Position numbers and translations under genes: made by a program | Origin: Stutzerimonas stutzeri | GTDB lineage: Bacteria; Pseudomonadota; Gammaproteobacteria; Pseudomonadales; Pseudomonadaceae | Direction: 5' to 3' | Assembly (NCBI RefSeq): GCF_002890895.1 | Contig: NZ_POUL01000008.1 | Coordinates: forward strand, 121,272 to 185,271 | DNA: 64,000 nucleotides | Shown: positions 61,038 to 64,000 of the stretch, piece after piece | Position numbering within the stretch: position 1 is the first letter of the stretch | How the letters are laid out: the number at the start of each line of letters is the position of its first letter | Notes under the pieces: generated by a model | Database searches by the model: none | Told to the model about the DNA's origin: nothing | Seen by the model: only the letters and a program-made list of their open reading frames with translations

Positions 61038-62435
61038 CTATTCGCTCTTCATTGCCAGCATGGTTGCGCGCTCATCGTCCATACGGGCCATCAGCGGGGT
61101 GCTGAGCTGCAGAAAGCGCTGTTTTTCATTCTTAGCTATGGGGTCGGCCATTGGCAGTTTTAGCCCCAAGGGGTCGACATGCACGCCGTCGACCTGAAAT
61201 TCATAATGCAGGTGCGGGCCGGTGGATAGGCCAGTGGTACCGATATAGCCAATGATCTGCCCTTGTTTGACAGAGGAACCGTTGCGGACGCCTTTGGCGA
61301 ATCCCTGCATATGAGCATAAAGGGTTCTGTAACGATTGCCGTGTTGGATAACAACGGTGTTGCCGTATCCACCTTTGCGGCCGGCAAGAAGGACCTTGCC
61401 GTCTCCTGCGCTCTTGATTGGCGTGCCGCGTGCCGCAGCATAATCTACGCCCTTGTGCGCGCGTATCTTGTTCAGGATGGGGTGCTTACGGCCGTTAGAA
61501 AAACGTGAACTGATGCGTGCGAAGTCGACTGGCGTGCGAATGAAAGCCTTGCGCATGCTCTGGCCATCAGCGGTGTAATAACTGCTGTTTCCCTGCTTGT
61601 TGGTGTAGCGAACAGCTGTATAGCTCTTGCCGCGATTGGTGAAGCGGGCCGCGAGAATATTACCTGTTCCTACTCGGTCGCCAGCGACAGTCTTTTGCTC
61701 GTACATAACCTCAAATGAATCGCCTTTACGTATGTCCATGGCGAAGTCGATGTCGTATCCGAATACGTTGGCCAAATCCATCGTCAGATTGTGACTGAGG
61801 CCTGCGCGCTTCGCAGCGAGGAATAAGCTGCTCTCTATACGACCATAGGCGTAAGCAGTACTGACGTCCGGCTTGACCTGCTCCTTCTTGAACACATACT
61901 TGGTGCCTGACCTCTCCAGCTCCACGCTTTCCAGCTTGTTCAGCTGGCTGCGTAGCCGGGCTAGGTTGCCCTGGTCGTCCAGCTCGAACTCAAGGCGCTG
62001 ACCAACCTTCAGGCGGGCAAACTGTTTTGCCTCTTTGCTGCTGGCCAGGACGTCGTGAACGGTTGCTTGCGGCAGGCCAACCTTTGCAAACACCGTCGAC
62101 AGCGTGTCCCCATTCGCCACGACCACTTCTTTTGACGAGGGCTCGGCTTCTGTAGCCGCTTCGGCTTCTTTCAGCTGCAATGACTGAAGTTCCGGTGCAG
62201 TAGGTGTTTCGGTCGGAGCGAAGGGGCGCTCAACCGAAAGGCTGACAAGAGGTTGTTCGCTCACGGCTGCAAGTTCGGCAGCGGTATCGAGGCGCAGATC
62301 AAGAAAGGTCTTCTTGGCTTCGACTTCGCGGGATGGAAATACAAGGAGTGCCAGGCTCAGAAGCGCAGCTACACCGCTTGCAGCCAAGAGGTGGCTTTTC
62401 GGGTAGAGAGGTGCTTTCGATTTTGAATAGGTCAT
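61038..62435 (-). CDS. M23 family murein endopeptidase with LysM/OapA-like domain (MepM-like)
   Basis: A 465-residue protein with an N-terminal signal-anchor helix (LLAASGVAALLSLALLVF), a LysM/OapA-like domain (about 100-160, VVANGDTLSTVFAKVGLP), a Csd3-type middle domain and the LytM domain with HKGVDYAAARGTPIKS and HLHYEF (metal and catalytic His). It cuts peptide cross-links of the cell wall during growth. Its product release feeds AnmK, encoded next in the operon. Confidence 0.92.
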   Translation of the reverse strand: MTYSKSKAPLYPKSHLLAASGVAALLSLALLVFPSREVEAKKTFLDLRLDTAAELAAVSEQPLVSLSVERPFAPTETPTAPELQSLQLKEAEAATEAEPSSKEVVVANGDTLSTVFAKVGLPQATVHDVLASSKEAKQFARLKVGQRLEFELDDQGNLARLRSQLNKLESVELERSGTKYVFKKEQVKPDVSTAYAYGRIESSLFLAAKRAGLSHNLTMDLANVFGYDIDFAMDIRKGDSFEVMYEQKTVAGDRVGTGNILAARFTNRGKSYTAVRYTNKQGNSSYYTADGQSMRKAFIRTPVDFARISSRFSNGRKHPILNKIRAHKGVDYAAARGTPIKSAGDGKVLLAGRKGGYGNTVVIQHGNRYRTLYAHMQGFAKGVRNGSSVKQGQIIGYIGTTGLSTGPHLHYEFQVDGVHVDPLGLKLPMADPIAKNEKQRFLQLSTPLMARMDDERATMLAMKSE

Positions 62436-62618
62436 TAGAAAGTCTGGGATGTCTGGCGAAATTTTGTACAGAGAAAATATCTGCCTAAAATATAAGCAAA
62501 GTGGTGTCGAGGCAACCCTTGAATCCCCTGGTCGCGGCCTGATTCGCGTTCGATAACGTTGAATTTTCCGGGCGTTCTTGTAAGGTTTACCGCCTTATCT
62601 TCTGGCGTGGGGCCTCCA

Positions 62619-63818
62619 ATGAAGTCGGTTCAAGAGCAGTTGTCGGTGATCAAGCGGGGCGCTGACGAAGTGCTCGTCGAGGCGGAGCTGGTTAACAAGC
62701 TGGAGCGCGGTCTTCCGCTTCGTATCAAGGCCGGTTTCGACCCAACTGCGCCGGATCTCCATCTTGGTCACACCGTGCTTATAAATAAGCTGCGCCAGTT
62801 TCAGGATCTCGGACACCAGGTGGTCTTCCTTATAGGGGATTTCACCGGAATGATCGGCGATCCGAGCGGCAAGAGCGCAACGCGTCCACCGCTGACGCGC
62901 GATCAGGTGCTAGAGAACGCGGAGACTTATAAAAGCCAAGTGTTCAAGATCCTTGACCCGGCCAAGACTGAGGTGGCCTTCAATTCCACTTGGATGGATC
63001 GTTTGACGCCGTCTGACTTCATTCGTCTGGCGTCGCAATACACCGTGGCTCGTATGCTGGAGCGTGATGACTTCAGTAAGCGTTACTCGACCAATCAGCC
63101 TATCGCGATCCACGAGTTTCTCTATCCGTTGGTGCAGGGTTACGACTCCGTAGCGTTGAGGGCGGATGTGGAGCTAGGTGGGACGGACCAGAAGTTCAAC
63201 TTGCTCATGGGGCGCGAGTTGCAGCGCTCCTATGGGCAGGAGTCGCAGTGCATCGTCACCATGCCGCTTCTGGAGGGTCTGGATGGTGTGAAGAAGATGT
63301 CTAAATCGTTGGGTAACTACGTGGGGATCCAGGAAGCGCCTGGCGTGATGTATAGCAAGCTGGTATCGATCCCGGATGCGCTGATGTGGCGGTATTTCGA
63401 GCTGTTAAGCTTTCGGGATATGGCAGAAGTCGAAGAGTTCCGCATCGATGTGTCGCGTGGCGCCAATCCTCGTGACATCAAGATCAAGCTGGCGGAAGAG
63501 ATTGTCGCGCGCTTTCATGGTGAGGATGCCGCTGCGACGGCTCATCGCTCGGCTGGCAACAGGATGAAAGAGGGTGAGTTGCCCGAGGATATTCCTGAGA
63601 TTGAGCTTTGCTCGATGGAGGATATGCCGATCGCGTCGGTGTTGAATCGGGCAGGCCTGGTCAAGAATGCTGCCGTGGCCCGGGATTTGTTGGCTTCTGG
63701 TGGGGTGCGAGTCGATGGGGCGGTTGTTGATCGGGCGTTTGTCTTTCGCGTTGGCTCCGCTCACATCTGTCAGGCAGGGAAGAAGGCATTCGGGCGCGTG
63801 TCACTGAAGGCCGAATAA
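62619..63818 (+). CDS. tyrS: Tyrosyl-tRNA synthetase
   Basis: A 399-residue class I synthetase with HLGH in [18 protein letters not shown] in [12 protein letters not shown], a tyrosine-binding core and a C-terminal S4 RNA-binding domain (about 335-395). The start ATG 62619 is preferred to 62559, which gives an unrelated leader. It is followed by rRNA-type promoters. Confidence 0.95.
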   Translation: MKSVQEQLSVIKRGADEVLVEAELVNKLERGLPLRIKAGFDPTAPDLHLGHTVLINKLRQFQDLGHQVVFLIGDFTGMIGDPSGKSATRPPLTRDQVLENAETYKSQVFKILDPAKTEVAFNSTWMDRLTPSDFIRLASQYTVARMLERDDFSKRYSTNQPIAIHEFLYPLVQGYDSVALRADVELGGTDQKFNLLMGRELQRSYGQESQCIVTMPLLEGLDGVKKMSKSLGNYVGIQEAPGVMYSKLVSIPDALMWRYFELLSFRDMAEVEEFRIDVSRGANPRDIKIKLAEEIVARFHGEDAAATAHRSAGNRMKEGELPEDIPEIELCSMEDMPIASVLNRAGLVKNAAVARDLLASGGVRVDGAVVDRAFVFRVGSAHICQAGKKAFGRVSLKAE

Positions 63819-63823
63819 AACGG

Positions 63824-63851
63824 TTGACGTGAGAATCTGAGTGCCTATAAT
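63824..63851 (+). promoter_or_regulatory. Strong sigma-70 promoter (putative rRNA P1)
   Basis: TTGACG (63824-63829) and a perfect TATAAT (63846-63851) with 16-bp spacing and a GC-rich start region, just after tyrS. In P. aeruginosa tyrS is followed by an rRNA operon; the rRNA itself starts outside the window. Confidence 0.75.
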
Positions 63852-63920
63852 GCGCACCTTCTCCGGCGCAGGTCTTTGGCGAAACCTCTTGTAAATCAAG
63901 AAGTTAGCGAAAATAAAGGC

Positions 63921-63948
63921 TTGCACGGATGGCGAATTCGAGTAGAAT
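63921..63948 (+). promoter_or_regulatory. Second sigma-70 promoter (putative rRNA P2)
   Basis: TTGCAC (63921-63926) and TAGAAT (63943-63948) with 16-bp spacing and a GC-rich GCGCCGGG after the -10, consistent with a stringent-controlled rRNA promoter in tandem with the first. Confidence 0.65.
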
Positions 63949-64000
63949 GCGCCGGGCTGGCAGGGTGGTGGTTTGGCTCTGTTAGTGGCTTCGGTCAGGT

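Overview
The window looks like a chromosomal segment of a high-GC gammaproteobacterium of the Pseudomonas group, most likely the P. stutzeri (Stutzerimonas) lineage. The basis is the gene content and order: rpsU-dnaG-rpoD, tsaD/plsY/folB/folK/cca, spoVR-yeaH-prkA, glpE-apaH-apaG-rsmA-pdxA-surA-lptD, amgK-murU, an agt-type two-component and ABC cluster, rpe-gph-trpE, trpGDC, vfr, coq7, argC, erpA, anmK, tyrS and then rRNA-type promoters. As I remember it, this is almost the same order as P. aeruginosa PAO1 from about PA0576 to PA0668. The species name is inference.

Region 1 (1 to about 7480) is accessory DNA inserted at the 3' end of a CAU-anticodon tRNA gene next to rpoD. From the tRNA leftwards it holds a tyrosine integrase, an unrecognised protein with a Cys/His motif and two helix-turn-helix (HTH) stretches, a small HTH protein, a TrfA-family replication initiator, an intact-looking origin, an orphan-looking antitoxin, a phased 11-bp repeat array, and an MmeI-like restriction-modification enzyme that runs off the left edge. 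The origin has three GATTA repeats 10 bp apart, a perfect DnaA box and five iterons exactly 22 bp apart. It reads as an integrated plasmid-like element, and it is the most unusual part of the window.

Region 2 (7.5 to 31.5 kb) is core housekeeping. It covers the macromolecular-synthesis operon, tRNA t6A modification, phospholipid and folate synthesis, CCA addition, the PrkA/YeaH/SpoVR stress set, the lptD-surA-pdxA-rsmA-apaG-apaH-glpE envelope and housekeeping operon, and peptidoglycan recycling (amgK-murU).

Region 3 (31.5 to 43.2 kb) forms a GABA/5-aminovalerate module: sensor kinase, response regulator, a four-gene ABC importer, gabD and gabT. gabD carries a one-base frameshift as given. 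A perfect 20-bp inverted repeat lies upstream of the importer.

Region 4 (43.2 to 53.8 kb) carries rpe-gph, trpE with a Trp-rich leader peptide, a MASE3-GGDEF-EAL protein, trpGDC with a second related leader, vfr, an OsmC-like protein, a remnant of speD and coq7. In P. aeruginosa the trpE-trpG interval houses the R/F-pyocin cluster; here it holds only the cyclic-di-GMP gene.

Region 5 (53.8 to 64 kb) has a HIT hydrolase, an AAA+ ATPase, a DUF805 protein, a nitronate monooxygenase-like enzyme, hemJ, argC, erpA (with an IscR-like site), anmK, an M23 peptidase, tyrS, and two tandem promoters that presumably drive an rRNA operon just outside the window.
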